A stretch of DNA of 64,000 bases. Source: Tubulanus polymorphus (taxonomy: Eukaryota; Nemertea; Palaeonemertea; Tubulaniformes; Tubulanidae). The stretch's first letter is position 1. Each line of letters starts with the position of its first letter. Shown here piece by piece: positions 24,428 through 35,945 of the stretch. Where the stretch lies: contig NC_134034.1 of NCBI RefSeq assembly GCF_964204645.1, positions 9,173,414 to 9,237,413 of the forward strand, given 5' to 3'. The notes beneath the pieces were generated by a model. That model was not told the origin of the DNA and did no database searches. It was given only the letters and a program-made list of their open reading frames with translations. The translations under genes were made by a program, and so were the position numbers.

Positions 24428-25952
24428 TGCCAGCGCAATTTTGTGTTCCCGAATGCCATATAAAAGGTGGACATCGCTTCCCTAAAGACAAAACCGTCAT
24501 AAAAAATAGATTCAGGCAGTGAAAGTGGCGAGAAAAACTGGCAAACGTGACAATGATCGTTTCATTAGTCTGTTCAAATCATTTTGATGAGGGAGACTAC
24601 AATGAAACAACTTGCGAAGGTATTTACTTTTTTCCCATATAACTGAATTAGATTGTGAAGGCTTTTATTTTTTATTGTATGTGGGATGTTAGAATGCATG
24701 CATGGATTCAATCAATGGCAATGCATCATTCATGTGTCGACCTATTGTATCGTATTGCACTACATTGTGCAGAAGGGCTTCTTTTCATTCACGATGAGTA
24801 ACATTTTGTAGGGGACAAATTTAAGATTCCTTCATCGAAAAAGGATGCAGTGCCTTACAAATTTCGGTGCATCCAGTTATCATCTGAGAAAACGACAGCC
24901 AATAAGGCACAAAACAACAGAGCACAAAAGAGATTGAAACTGGACGATGATGACATAGGATTAAACAGCCCCATGGACATCGGCGCTTTTGAGACAATCT
25001 ACACCACTCTCCCTGGAATTGAGGGTGAGTGCCATGGCATTTCAAATCATGAGATATTTTTGACTGGTAAAAGTTTGTTTTTATGAATTTCTATTTTTTA
25101 GGTTTGGTTAAAGATGCCGAATGCCAGACATATACGTTAAAAACATGTGTCACGTCTCATAAAAGTTCACAGACAATCAGTCACAAAATTTCGGCGCAGG
25201 CATATGCACGAAATGACAGTTTCTTTCACAAGTATACTGGTCTGGAGTCGTATAGCAACTTAAAAATGATCGTAACATCTTTTGGAAATAGTATTCAGGA
25301 TTGAACTATTATTTTGTTTCATTCCATCCATGGATATTGAAGATCAGTTCTTTCTGACCCTAGTTAAACTCAGTTTGAATAGACTAAACTGGGAAATTGC
25401 TGACATGTTTAAAACATCTGAAGTAAGCAACATTTTTGTAAAAATGATAAATTTCATTTACTGTCATATGAAAGATTTAAACTGGTGGCCATTGAATCAA
25501 AAGATCTTGTACGATACTATTCTCCAACAGATTTCCGTGCTAAATTTCCAACAATCAGGGTTATTGTTGACGGCACTGAAATTCCATTGAAAAAACCAAA
25601 GCAACCTGTGGCGCAGCAGGCAACATATTCGACGTATAAGAACCGAAACACTGTTAAATGTTTAGTTCTTGTACGTTATGTGTCTGATGTATTTGGGAGA
25701 TCAACCAGTGATCGTCAAATCTATGAACGCAGTAACCTTACAGGTATAGTTGACCCGGGTGACAGTATAATGGCCGATAAGGGCTTTAATGTCCAGGACC
25801 TATTTATATCAACTAATGTGGAAATCAATATCCCAGAATTCTGCACAAACAAAAACAGAGTGTCGGATAGATCAGTCAGAAAAGACAGAAAAATTGCAAG
25901 CAATTGCGTGTGCATGTTGAGCGAATAATAGGACTTGCGAAGACATTTAAAA
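24428..25952 (+). pseudogene. THAP-DDE transposase of an ISL2EU-type element, cut by a Helitron
   Basis: The first exon (from about 24428) encodes a THAP zinc finger: CVPECHIKGGHRFPKD, then W, then VCSNHFDEGDY. It contains a TGA in the W region. Later exons lead to a DDE domain of the Tnp_4 class: VDGTEIPLKKPKQPVAQQ (first Asp, about 25560-25620), STSDRQIYERS with the second Asp, and GDSIMADKGFNVQDLF (third acidic region, about 25760-25805). The expected end (RIIGLAKTFK) is reached at about 25950 and the frame stops there, because a Helitron is inserted at 25953. A 1-base shift occurs near 25925. The remaining tail was not found beyond the Helitron. Confidence 0.75.
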
Positions 25953-25980
25953 CTAGCTAAATACCCGTCCCACGGACGGG
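25953..25980 (-). terminator. Helitron 3' terminus: hairpin plus CTAG
   Basis: Read on the minus strand: stem CCCGTCC, loop GTG, stem GGACGGG, then TATTTAGCTAG and host T. In Helitrons this hairpin marks where rolling-circle transfer stops. Confidence 0.85.
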
Positions 25981-26158
25981 GTTTTTTGATAAGGAATAAT
26001 TTTAGAATAAAGCAATGCAAACGAAAAATGAACCAATATTAAATATATATCGTGAGTTTATTTCAAGCAAGGACTTATGATTTGTACATAGTATGTCATT
26101 GTAATTGCCATGATGTAACAGTTTATAATAGACTAAATGTACGGTATAATACCACCAA

Positions 26159-29100
26159 TTATCCACCCAATACCTCTGGGTACACAATGTTTTTGATTTG
26201 AGCTGGATTTGAAGAGTAAACAAAGAGTGAAGATGGTGTGCCTACACGTGATAGGGCAACATACAACATGCCATGGCTGAAGACGGGGTTGTCTAGATCA
26301 ATGCCAACTGCAGTGAATGTCTGTCCTTGTGCTTTATTTATTGTCATTGCAAAGCACGGTCTAACAGGGAACTGGAGCCGTCTAAACTGGAAGGGAAGGT
26401 CACTGTCAGATGGTATAAGAGGAATGCGAGGGATGAACGTTGTGTGACCTTTAGATGGACCAGTCAAAATGATTGCCTCAATAACATTTGGGTGAAGATG
26501 TTTCAATACACATCGAGTTCCATTGGTTATGTGGGGAGGGTTTAGGGAGCGCAAAACGATGATTGGTGCACCTACTTTCAAATGAAGTGTGTGTGGTGGA
26601 AGTCCTGGAATATCAAGGGTATTCAGGAATTCAACAGGGAAATGTATTGCCTCATCAGGTGTGAGTGTACTATCCACCGACTTGTAAGTGTGCATGTTAC
26701 CAGGGAAGTCAGACATTATCTTGAAGTTGATGGTATTCACATTTTCATTCAGGGGGCAAAGAATTGTTCGCTCAGCTAACCACGTATGATTTGAGTATTG
26801 TGTCTGCAGATTAGGATACACAGCATTGATCATTTCGTCAGTACTACCAACTGTGTGGATAGTATCAGGCAATTTAATGAAATCAGGTTGTTCTATAATA
26901 GGATAGGTTCCATTACCCACATCCATAAGAAACTGCGCGAAACACTCGGCATCGCGATCATTGTGGAGGTGTACACGCATGTTGGTTTTCAAATGGTGAA
27001 CTGTAACATTCGCCCATAAACTCGATTTTTTCAATGAGGCATCAATTATGTTTGCCTTTGTCCCATTCCTTACAACGGGAAGAATCTGACGGAAATCCCC
27101 ACAGAGCAATGTAGGTATTCCTCCCATTGGTAATTCATTTGAACGGATGTCCTGCAAGCTGCGGTTGAGTGTTTCAAAAACCACTCTGTGGAGCATTGGT
27201 GCCTCATCGACAATGATAGCAGATGCATCTTTGATGACAGAAGCTAGGGCAGACTGCATGGGTATATTGCACATTGGCTTGTCTTGTCGATGTACATCTA
27301 ACGGTACTTTAAATGTTGAGTGGACTGTTTTTCCACCGGCTAAGAGTGTTGCTTTTATTCCACTGGAAGCTGTTGCCAACACGATGTTGCCTTGGGAGCG
27401 AATAAATGCAAGTAGCAAATTCAACAGATAGGTTTTGCCAGTTCCTCCAGGTGCATCAAGGAAAATAATTCCATGGGAGCCTGATGAAAGTAAAGAAATG
27501 AAGCTGTCGAAAACCTTTCCTTGCTCATCTGTCAGATTTTCTATGTTCTGTTGATAGATATGTAATTGTTCATCACGGTCATATGCAATCTGCGCAGCAT
27601 AATCTCTTGAGAGCTGCTGTGAAGGTGCTTCAGTAGGCATGGGTAGACCATAGGTATCAAGTGGTTTTCCCGAAATTTGAAGGACACGATTCGAAATGTC
27701 AATCAGAGCCATGCCATATATGCTATTGCTATATGGCATGTCTTCTTTGGCACTGTTTATTCTTTGTTCATGGAGGAAGTCTTCTGATAATGAGTCCCGA
27801 TGGGCTTGCCAAAGGCCTAGTGGGTTTGACGGTTCACATGATGTCAAAATTACGGCAAACAGCAAGCGCAGAACACGGGGTGATTTACATATAGCAGCTT
27901 CAGTTAATGCAAGCAGGAGGTGGTCATCATTCTCAATTAGACCCTGTTGTAGGCAAGCTTCACGATATGAATCGAATGTCTGTCCATCTGCAGTCCGAAC
28001 AGCAGCAAAAGATGTTGGTCCTTTGACATAGTGCAGCAAAAGTCGCAAGAAGTAGCATTCAGATAGTTTAGGACTAACAGTGTAAACACGTCCTATGCAG
28101 TCTGTAGAGAATATTCCAGGGTGACAGGAGTGGGGTGTCCCACGTTTTCTTCTGGTCCATGTTTTTGTTGCTTTTTGCCAAACATAATACGTCGGTAGCT
28201 CTGCATAAAGCAGGGTTTGTGCAAATGTGTCACGTTGGCATAATGAGAAGAATTCAGTCAAAGTGGTTTTGGGTGGCTCATTGAGTGCCTCTTGCATGGC
28301 AGTGCTTTCAGTGAAGTACACTCGCTGTTCATTCTCTAAATGTACTGCTAGTTGAACCACTGGTGGGTAGTGTTCATGCATTGGAAACTCAAATAAACGC
28401 CATGCTGCTTCTGTGCTCCCCACATACCTACCATGTTGAAAGTTAGACACTTCGTCAGTTGCAACAGCAAAAACTGCTTGATCAGCTCCTTTTGTTATGT
28501 ACTTAAAAACATATTTAATGCTTTTGATAGACATACACAACTCTACATTGGCATGTGCATCAATCTGCCTTATTAACCATGGGTTATAAGGAACAAGACA
28601 TCGGTTATCAATTTCATATGTCTGCCTTTTGCCATTAATTGTTACAGGTATTGTAGCTGTATGACCCCCACACTCTGGTGAAGGGCGTCTGTATTTTGGA
28701 TAACCATCATTCCCCAATTCTGTATGTTCTAGGAAAGGCTTTGGAAAGCTTTTTGAACAGCTACTGTTGATCATACATGGGGAATGCCGATTTATGTTAC
28801 CGCAAGGCCCATGAACCATATTCTTGGTAACGATTTTATGAAGTTCTGGTTCAGAATGTGGACATGGAATAGTGGCCCATACAACTTCATCAATTTTCTT
28901 GTTTCCCTGAGTTAACCATAGAAGTATGTGCGCATGGGGCAAGCCTCGTTTCTGGTATTCTATGGAATACAACCAAGCTGCCAAAGTACCAAAGCAACCG
29001 GACTTGAAAGCATTGAGCAAAGAGCGGAGCTTGAGTCTGAAAACTCTGGCTACAATGTCCGGTCTATCCTGGGGTGACATATTGGGTGGTAGTTGTGATG

Positions 29101-30373
29101 TTATTTCTGACCATTTAGGATTTGTTGTAATTGTGATGAACAGGTCAGGACGGCCAAATTTTTGGACATATGCCATAGCGTCCATCTGCCTCACATGCAT
29201 ATAACGTGGTCCTCCTGTAAATGTTGCAGGCAGTATAACTTTAGTACCTACTGTTGATGGATTGTGGTCATTGGTGATAAGGGAATCTCTAAGATCTTCA
29301 TATGTATTGGCTCGAAGCGACTTCTGTTCACGGCGTATAAAATTCAATCCTTCACTCTCCACTTTACAATACATATCAACTAAATATTGTTGGAACAGTC
29401 ACCTACCTAAGAGAATATAATTGATATCCTCGCGAATCATAAGGTGGTATGAATAAAACTGTAGCTGAGAGACTTTTTTATTCTGGGGCGTGCGGATGTA
29501 AAGATGATATGCATCAGAACCGTGTGGCAGTAGCAAAGGATACTGCAGGGCATCGTATGACCGATGTAACTCAGAGATATGTTTCAAAGGGCCACTGCGC
29601 TGTGAGATTACAATATCTCGATGGTGAGCTGGTTCATTGGGCATCAAAATTGCTATTTCAGAGCAAGTTGGGGCATTAAACCTACGGGTGTGCTCACCAG
29701 GAGGTTTCCTATTCTCCTCAATGATAATGCTTAGATTTTCACTATTATCGTTTATGAGTTCTCTGGCACATTTGAAATCTTTAATATAAGGATTATACAT
29801 ATCAAGTTCATCAGTCAGTTTATCGATGATTTGGGGCTGTAAATTTGACCCTATTTGATGACGACGCCCACGCTGCTCTGCTTCATTATCCATGAAGTAT
29901 ACCTGAAGGAACTGTGGTTGACAGTTATCATCAGGATACATGGCGCCAATTCTATGACAAACTTGACCCTGAATAGTGAATGTAGGGTTCCAGCCAGTAA
30001 TTGCACGGAGACGATGGCCAAAACTGGTCATCTGGAAGATATTGTTGAATGACCTTATGTTATTCAAAAAGTGGTTTGCCTCACTATTACCCCCACTGAA
30101 TAAATTTGCCTAATATGGTGGTGGCTCTGGGAATAAAGGCAAGGATATTTTGCCACCCATACAACACAATGAAGGAGGTTCACCAATAAATTTTTTGGCA
30201 CCACAGAAAGAACAAATAATGTCCAATGTCGCAACATCTGTAATGGATTCAAATGAATGTCTTTCATATTGTAGTGCTGGTGGTGTCGGATCCACTACTA
30301 TTGGTGGTGTAGACGGGTGCTGGACTCTTTGCTTCGCTCGTCTTCCAATTTGCCGTCTCCTAGGGGTGGGCAT
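26159..30373 (-). pseudogene. RepHel: HUH replication initiator plus Pif1-type helicase
   Basis: A single reading frame of 1,405 codons encodes the Helitron transposase, interrupted by only two stops, TAG at 30110-30112 and TGA at 29399-29401. Domains in order: a Cys-rich N-terminus (CSFCGAKKF with a following CC, about 30150-30220), the Helitron-like N-terminal domain, the HUH motif GLPHAHILLWL (about 28920-28960), the two-Tyr motif KYVFKYITKGAD (about 28485-28520), then the helicase with GGTGKT (Walker A, about 27433-27453), VDEAP (Walker B), GDFRQILP and, near the end, TINKAQGQT and YVALSR. It would nick and unwind DNA for rolling-circle transposition. The near-intact frame suggests a young copy. 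The start at 30373 (MPTPRRRQ) fits the family. Confidence 0.9.
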
Positions 30374-30588
30374 TTTGAATGGATGAGGACCCTAGCTTCA
30401 CTAAAAAATACAAAGATTGCAAAAAGATAGAAAGTCAAATTAAAGTGAAACTTTTATTTTCATAAAAAAGTACAAAAGTTACAGGGTTAAAAAACAATCA
30501 ATTTCTCTCATTGGACTTGGCCGACATGACCTCCATATCATCAACCTCGCTGTCACATCACGGACATTGGCTCATCGGATTTTACTGA

Positions 30589-31050
30589 CTACGATTTAAC
30601 AGACATAGGTTGTTCAACATCATCCTCGGGTTGAGGTTGTCCAATTTCAACATCCTCGGGTCTCATTATTTGGTCGTATGATCTCGAAAGGATTTCATCT
30701 TCAGAGGAATCTATCAGCGGTGGGGCTGATTTTTTTGGGGTTGACGTGCTGGGTCTGGGTTTCACAGTGGCCGCCGCCGCAGCCTTGTTGTGCACAAACA
30801 TATTGTATACCTCCTGTTTAATAGAATTTATCTCTCTACTGATCTCAGTTTTCTGCATTTCTAATGTTTTTCTTAGTAACGGCAACCCTATAGCGACTTT
30901 ACGCTCTCCATTTACATCAGATGATATAAAAGTTTCATAAGCTGCCAGGTTCATAGCTGTGTTGTCAATTATTTGACCTACTTTATTATTTAGTCTTGCC
31001 AGCTTGCAATGTGGCGGCACTTTTGTCGATGCTGATGAAGATGGTGCCAT
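30589..31050 (-). CDS. Unrecognised ORF upstream of RepHel, 153 codons
   Basis: A complete frame (ATG at 31050) on the RepHel strand, about 220 bases 5' of its start. The protein has a Ser/Ala-rich start, a helical middle (residues about 55-95) that could form a coiled coil, an Ala run followed by Ser/Thr/Pro, and an acidic end (SSEDEI, PEDDVEQ). A near-canonical splice donor pattern is not obvious. It may be an accessory Helitron protein, a captured exon, or part of the disrupted neighbour. No known domain is visible. Confidence 0.45.
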   Translation of the reverse strand: MAPSSSASTKVPPHCKLARLNNKVGQIIDNTAMNLAAYETFISSDVNGERKVAIGLPLLRKTLEMQKTEISREINSIKQEVYNMFVHNKAAAAATVKPRPSTSTPKKSAPPLIDSSEDEILSRSYDQIMRPEDVEIGQPQPEDDVEQPMSVKS

Positions 31051-31119
31051 GGTGATCTGAAATATAATAATAATTACAATGTATTTATAAATCTATTATG
31101 ATGACCCACAATTATTAAT

Positions 31120-32240
31120 TAATTTTCCCTATTATATGATGAGGATAAACCTTGATTTGTGAATGTCTGAAGCAGCTGGGGATTCTACACCAAAAATAGT
31201 ACACGGCAGACAACAATAACAACAGGCTTGACAACAGAAAATCTACTTGTATGTGTTTGTGTTTTTCTCGATCACAATCATTTTATTTTATGCATTAATA
31301 GATTAATCATAAGATTCATGAGATGGTCCCCATATTTTTTTAATTAAAAATTAATTTTTGGTTTCATTATCTAATTTATTATACACATGTATTCCCTTTT
31401 TGTACAATTTTCCCTGTTATACGATGAGCATAAACAGATGAAATGGTCCCTTGTTCTGTGGATGTCTGAGGCAGGAATTAGACTTACATCTCAAATTTGT
31501 AAATAGCTGAATAGTAGTTCTTCGTCTTCCTGACAACAGATGTGGAAATCTGAAAAAAAGAATTAAAAAATGATATACAAATTTTACGTTTTTTCTCCAT
31601 AGTCCGAGTAGCCATTCATGAGATTAAAATTTAATATTCTTTATAAAATTAAATAAGTTTTTCTCCATCATCACAATAATCACTATATTCTAATTTTGTT
31701 ATATATACGGTACATTCAATTACAACTTATAAGATCATGAGATGGTCCCGGTCCAGGCCATCTTTTTATAAAAATTAAATAAATTTTCCATAGGCCTATG
31801 GTTCTACTGTTTATAACTTATAATATCATGAGATGGTCCCCGGTCCCCATCTTTTTAAAATTGTCCATAGGCCTATGCTTCTACTGTTTATAACTTACAA
31901 TATCATGAGATGGTCCCCGGTCCCCATCTTTTTAAAATTGTCCATAGGCCTATGCTTCTACTGTTTATAACTTACAATATCATGAGATGGTCCCCGGTCC
32001 CCATCTTTTTTTAATTAAAATAAATTTTCTATAGGCATAGGCCTATTATGGTTCCATTGTAAGTTATTTATATTCCCCTTCTGTATAGCCTATAGGATAT
32101 GATGAGCACGGCAAACAGATGAAATGGTCCCTTAATAAGCAGGAATTAAACTTACATCTCAAATTTATAGCTGAACAATACTCAGTCCGGTCTTCTTCAG
32201 ACAACAGCTGCTAAGGAAATCTGAAAAAAAGAATGAAAAG
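31120..32240. repeat. Diverged repeats with a recurring ATGAGATGGTCCC motif
   Basis: The motif ATGAGATGGTCCC or GATGAAATGGTCCC occurs at about 31319, 31438, 31737, 31829, 31905, 31981, 32120 and 32486. A longer block at about 31430-31590 is repeated at about 32100-32250. Within it, three tandem 76-base units lie at about 31789-32015. No coding sequence was seen. The stretch may be the 5' part of the Helitron. Confidence 0.8.
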
Positions 32241-32249
32241 ATGATATAC

Positions 32250-33960
32250 TATTGTATTTGTATGGTTTTTCTTCATCATCATTTTTAATTATAAGATCAT
32301 GAGATGATCCCCTCTCATGCTCTGGCTCTGGCCCTACCTGGCAGCCTACCCTCTTAGTCCTGTCCCCATATTATTATTATTCATAACAATATTTGTACAT
32401 GCTTTATTTAGTAGCATTTGTGAAGTTATAGGCCCTAAGCCTACTTTTCTTTACATTTAATCATGATTTTATATGTAGGGTAAACATGAGATGGTCCCAT
32501 CCACACGAACGGAAGTGGAATGGAACACACGTGTGTGTCTATTTTTATTGTATAATAATATCACTTTGTTTGTTGCACATGCAGTCTTCATTTATTGTGT
32601 GAAATTATGACTCACCTTCGAAAGCGAACAATGAAGGATCAAATTCAATGACGTTGTAATATCGATATGGTTTTACGATCTGATAATAAACAAAACAGCG
32701 AACGGACAATGACATGAATGGCGTGAATAGAAATCTCCGCGAGTGTATGAGAATGATGTCGCGAAATGACTCGTGCCGTTGAGTGCACTTCTCGGCTACT
32801 CGAGAACAATAGTTTGATCTTCAGTTGCTACGCGGCGACACGTACCAGTGCATTACATGTATTGCAACATTTTATTGATAGGCGGAGTTACCGTCAAATT
32901 CAATCGAAATTTCACTAATTTTAGGACCATGATTCTAGTCCCCTGGTTACTTTCAATCACTTAAAAAGCCAACCACTGCATTTATATTGATGTTAAGCAG
33001 GACCATGGCGATTTCTGTTATCATGAGTGGCCCAGGTAAAGCTCAATTTGGTTCAGAAAATTGGACAGTTCGTTTTTATTGTATAGATACTGACTAGTCC
33101 TCTGAGATGCTCCACTTGCTGATGCCATAGTGTAAATATATGAAATGATAATTCTGGTAGTGACTGAAGGTGTCCATAGGTAGCGTAGTCGTAGTCACTC
33201 TGCTGTGCCGGGGCGCTCGCTACACAGGTCCGCCTGGGTCGACCGCACTCGGGTAGTGAATGCGGCAAGGAGACTCTTGTCTTCGCCAGGAAAGCGTTTA
33301 ACATATGTAAAATTCGTTCCCCTAAGGATAAATGTCGCTAAAAAGGGCACTTACGCAGTATGCTCTCCTCCAAACAGTCGCCTCCCTACTCCACGTAGCC
33401 TTAATCTGTGTGGCCAATCCGGCCCCCCAACCCCCTCTCCTCGGAGTAATCCGCTTTAGGGGCTTTCCTCTGACGGAACTTGCATTGTTGGTTACTCGGC
33501 GGATATGGCTGCCCCCATTCCAAGTGTCCTCTCGCACATAGCTGTCCCCAGTCACCCAGGAGCTAATTGCGACTCGTGCCAGATCTGTCAAACTAGTCGT
33601 ATGCATAAGTGTCGTCATTAGCGACGGTCAATAGGGGAATGATCCTCATGTAAAACTAAATGGGTTAGGTGCAACAGGAAAACAACATAAATCCTCATCC
33701 TTCCTTCTAGTGCCAGCAAATCAAATAAACACAAGATTCGAAGTTTGATTGGAATGTATGTACGATTGATCAAATATATATTTTGTTATAATTACAAAAT
33801 TACATCACGTCAGCACGCAAAATAACTTGTTTCTATACATTTTGATATATAAAGATGTCCCCTTTTTGGCCTGAAAATCCTCAACACATACGTGGGTGCG
33901 ATGTTGCTGCGGACTCCGGCGGGTATCTACAATAAGGCCAAAGTAAACGAGCGTTGTAGC
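32250..33960. other. No gene recognised; GC-rich patch at 33.2-33.6 kb
   Basis: The patch 33180-33620 is clearly more GC-rich than its surroundings and has 60-100 codon frames on both strands, but no family motif. It could be part of an LTR or another unrecognised element. Confidence 0.4.
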
Positions 33961-34198
33961 TAATAAACAATTAAGAAGTTTACAAAGGAGCGTCAAATAG
34001 TTAATGACGAGCGTTTTCGTTAATCGACGATTAAGAAATTTACGATGGAGCGTCAAATAGTTAACGACGAGTGTTGTCGTTAATCAACGATCATGAAATA
34101 TGACGGAGCGTCAAGTAGTGAACGACGAGCGTTGTTGTTAATCAACGATTAAGAATTATACGACGGAGCGTCAAATAGTTAACGACGAGCGTTATCGT
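33961..34198. repeat. Tandem repeat, four units of 58-60 bp
   Basis: Four head-to-tail units begin at 33961, 34021, 34081 and 34139, each starting TAAT and containing GGAGCGTCAA and AACGACGAGYGTT. A partial unit precedes the array and another follows it. Confidence 0.9.
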
Positions 34199-34199
34199 T

Positions 34200-35010
34200 A
34201 ATCAACGACAGCGCGCCAGATTGAAAATGTCGTTGACGCAAACTCGAAGAGTCGACATTCAGAGGCGACGTTACGAAGGAAATGAAACGACCGCGTATTT
34301 GAAAGATGAGTAACACTGAATATAGGCGATTGCCATGGTCCGCTGAAATAACATTTTGGTGTAAGATTATGAAGATAGCACAGAAGATATACTATACTAT
34401 TACTATTACAGTGACGAGAGCGTTAAGATGGCATCGTCAAAGGACCGAGTTTAGACAGACGACACATTTATGGAGAATTTATAATATTAACAGGATTGTA
34501 AGTAACCAGTTTATCGCCTGCCCATGACCGACTGACGACACAGCCCCCGGACACGTCGGCACCCGGGATTTACTGGGAAGGATGCAGCGATCTCGGGGGC
34601 AGAAGACCCTGAGACCCGTGTCTTAAATAGAAAGTGGAATCATCTTCTTACATGATCTATATGATTTGGAGCATTCGTCTTCGTAAAACTGTAAAGCACG
34701 AAAGAATTTCTTAAGTGGGCTCCGCCAGAGCCAAGTTGCCATTGAACGCGATTGCGCTAAATTTATAGTTTTTATGCGGTCAACGCACGCGGCGATTGGT
34801 CAAGCGTGATGAGCAGTGATACGCTCCGTGGACGAAGTAGAGCCCGCGAAATCGTTCGCCCTTGACGAATGATAAAACCCTTAATAAAGACTTAAGACGC
34901 GTGAAATAGAATCAAGTTCTATAATATTTTAAGATAGACGCGAAAAATGACGACTATAAGACCGATACGGAGATATTTACTACAAAGTAAACCGCACCAA
35001 CGCAAAAACG
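34200..35010. other. No gene recognised
   Basis: The block 34510-34640 is GC-rich, and AATAAAGACTTAAG near 34890 could be a polyadenylation signal on the plus strand. An LTR is possible but a matching partner was not seen. Confidence 0.35.
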
Positions 35011-35012
35011 CA

Positions 35013-35210
35013 TTAGGGCTTAGAGTGTATAACTTGCGGTGAAATTAAACTATCCACAAGTTTCGACATATCCCTTCTCTCTGTTGCTTTGCAGACATTT
35101 CCAAAATTAGATGCAGTGATGCGTTTCTTTCTTTCTTCGAACCAGTTTTTGTTTTTACTCTGTCCCCATGTCTTCTCTTCTATCCGAACAACCTGTTTGT
35201 TCCCCACTTA
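35013..35210 (-). pseudogene. YqaJ nuclease exon of a second ISL2EU-type copy
   Basis: NWFEERKKRITASNFGNVC is the opening of the YqaJ domain (W, then R-x-x-R-I-T-A-S). On the minus strand it lies downstream of the SWIM exon at 39.8-39.97 kb, the two being separated by the Kolobok element. The core with the acidic residues is missing. Confidence 0.6.
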
Positions 35211-35841
35211 AAACCACAAGCTAGCAATGAAAATAAGTAATTGTTATTACATGTTACCACAAAATAACAATATCCATTTTCGAATTAAACCAAATTTGTG
35301 AAATGATAAAATATGTCATTTTTCAAATGTTTATTGGGCAAGTTAAAATTCTATAAGCAAAATTACTTACATTTTCATTGTGCAAAAATTGATCATCGAT
35401 GCTAAGTTTCAAATAATCATGATCATTTGATATTCCCCTCAAACTTGCTGGTGGTAATGTCTGCATTACTGGGAGTCTAACTGACTTTTTCTGACAAAGA
35501 GAAATAGAACAAAAATATCAAATGCATGCTACCTAAAATAAAACTTTCAGCTAGATTAAGCGACGTCTGCCTTGATAACATGAATTTGAATTATAACATT
35601 AAACCAAATTAAAGCAAAACACCTACCGGCCAATTTAAAGGTCATTGACACGTTATTTTTTTGTGCATTCATTGTCAATATATAGGTTTAAAATATATAA
35701 TAGCAACATTAAAATCTCTCAGATGTCACTGCATGCGACATGTTTTCTAATTTTTGTGTTCATATTTCCGTCGCTTCCAATCGTATGTTAACATGACGTA
35801 AGTTCTACAGAGTTCCAATAGGCGGCGCCACGCAGCCTATT

Positions 35842-35871
35842 GCGAGTGACGTCATTTGATTCGGAAGTGCA
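35842..35871 (+). promoter_or_regulatory. Subterminal promoter block with CRE and ETS sites (left)
   Basis: A 30-base block contains the palindrome TGACGTCA (35847-35854, cAMP-response element form) and CGGAAGT (35862-35868, ETS form). An inverted, identical block lies at 39364-39393. Each sits about 75-100 bases upstream of one of the two divergent genes of the Kolobok element. Confidence 0.65.
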
Positions 35872-35945
35872 GTGTGATTCATAACAAACAAGCTCTCCAT
35901 CGTGTATTCGCATTTCACGTGGCATATTTTCCCGATAATTTTAAA

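Larger units (their letters stand above)
25953..30400 (-). mobile_element. Helitron (rolling-circle transposon), 5' end not located
   Basis: On the minus strand the element ends in a GC-rich hairpin (25964-25980), then a short spacer and CTAG, followed by T in the target: the standard Helitron 3' end with no target duplication. It carries a RepHel gene. The TC start at the far end was not identified; the element probably extends beyond 31 kb and may include the ORF at 30589-31050. Confidence 0.85.

Noticed and set aside
26238-29204. Several plus-strand ORFs of 65-111 codons
   Set aside because: All are shadows of the long RepHel frame on the other strand.
31780-32020. CRISPR-like array
   Set aside because: Units are adjacent 76-base tandem copies without unique spacers, in animal DNA.
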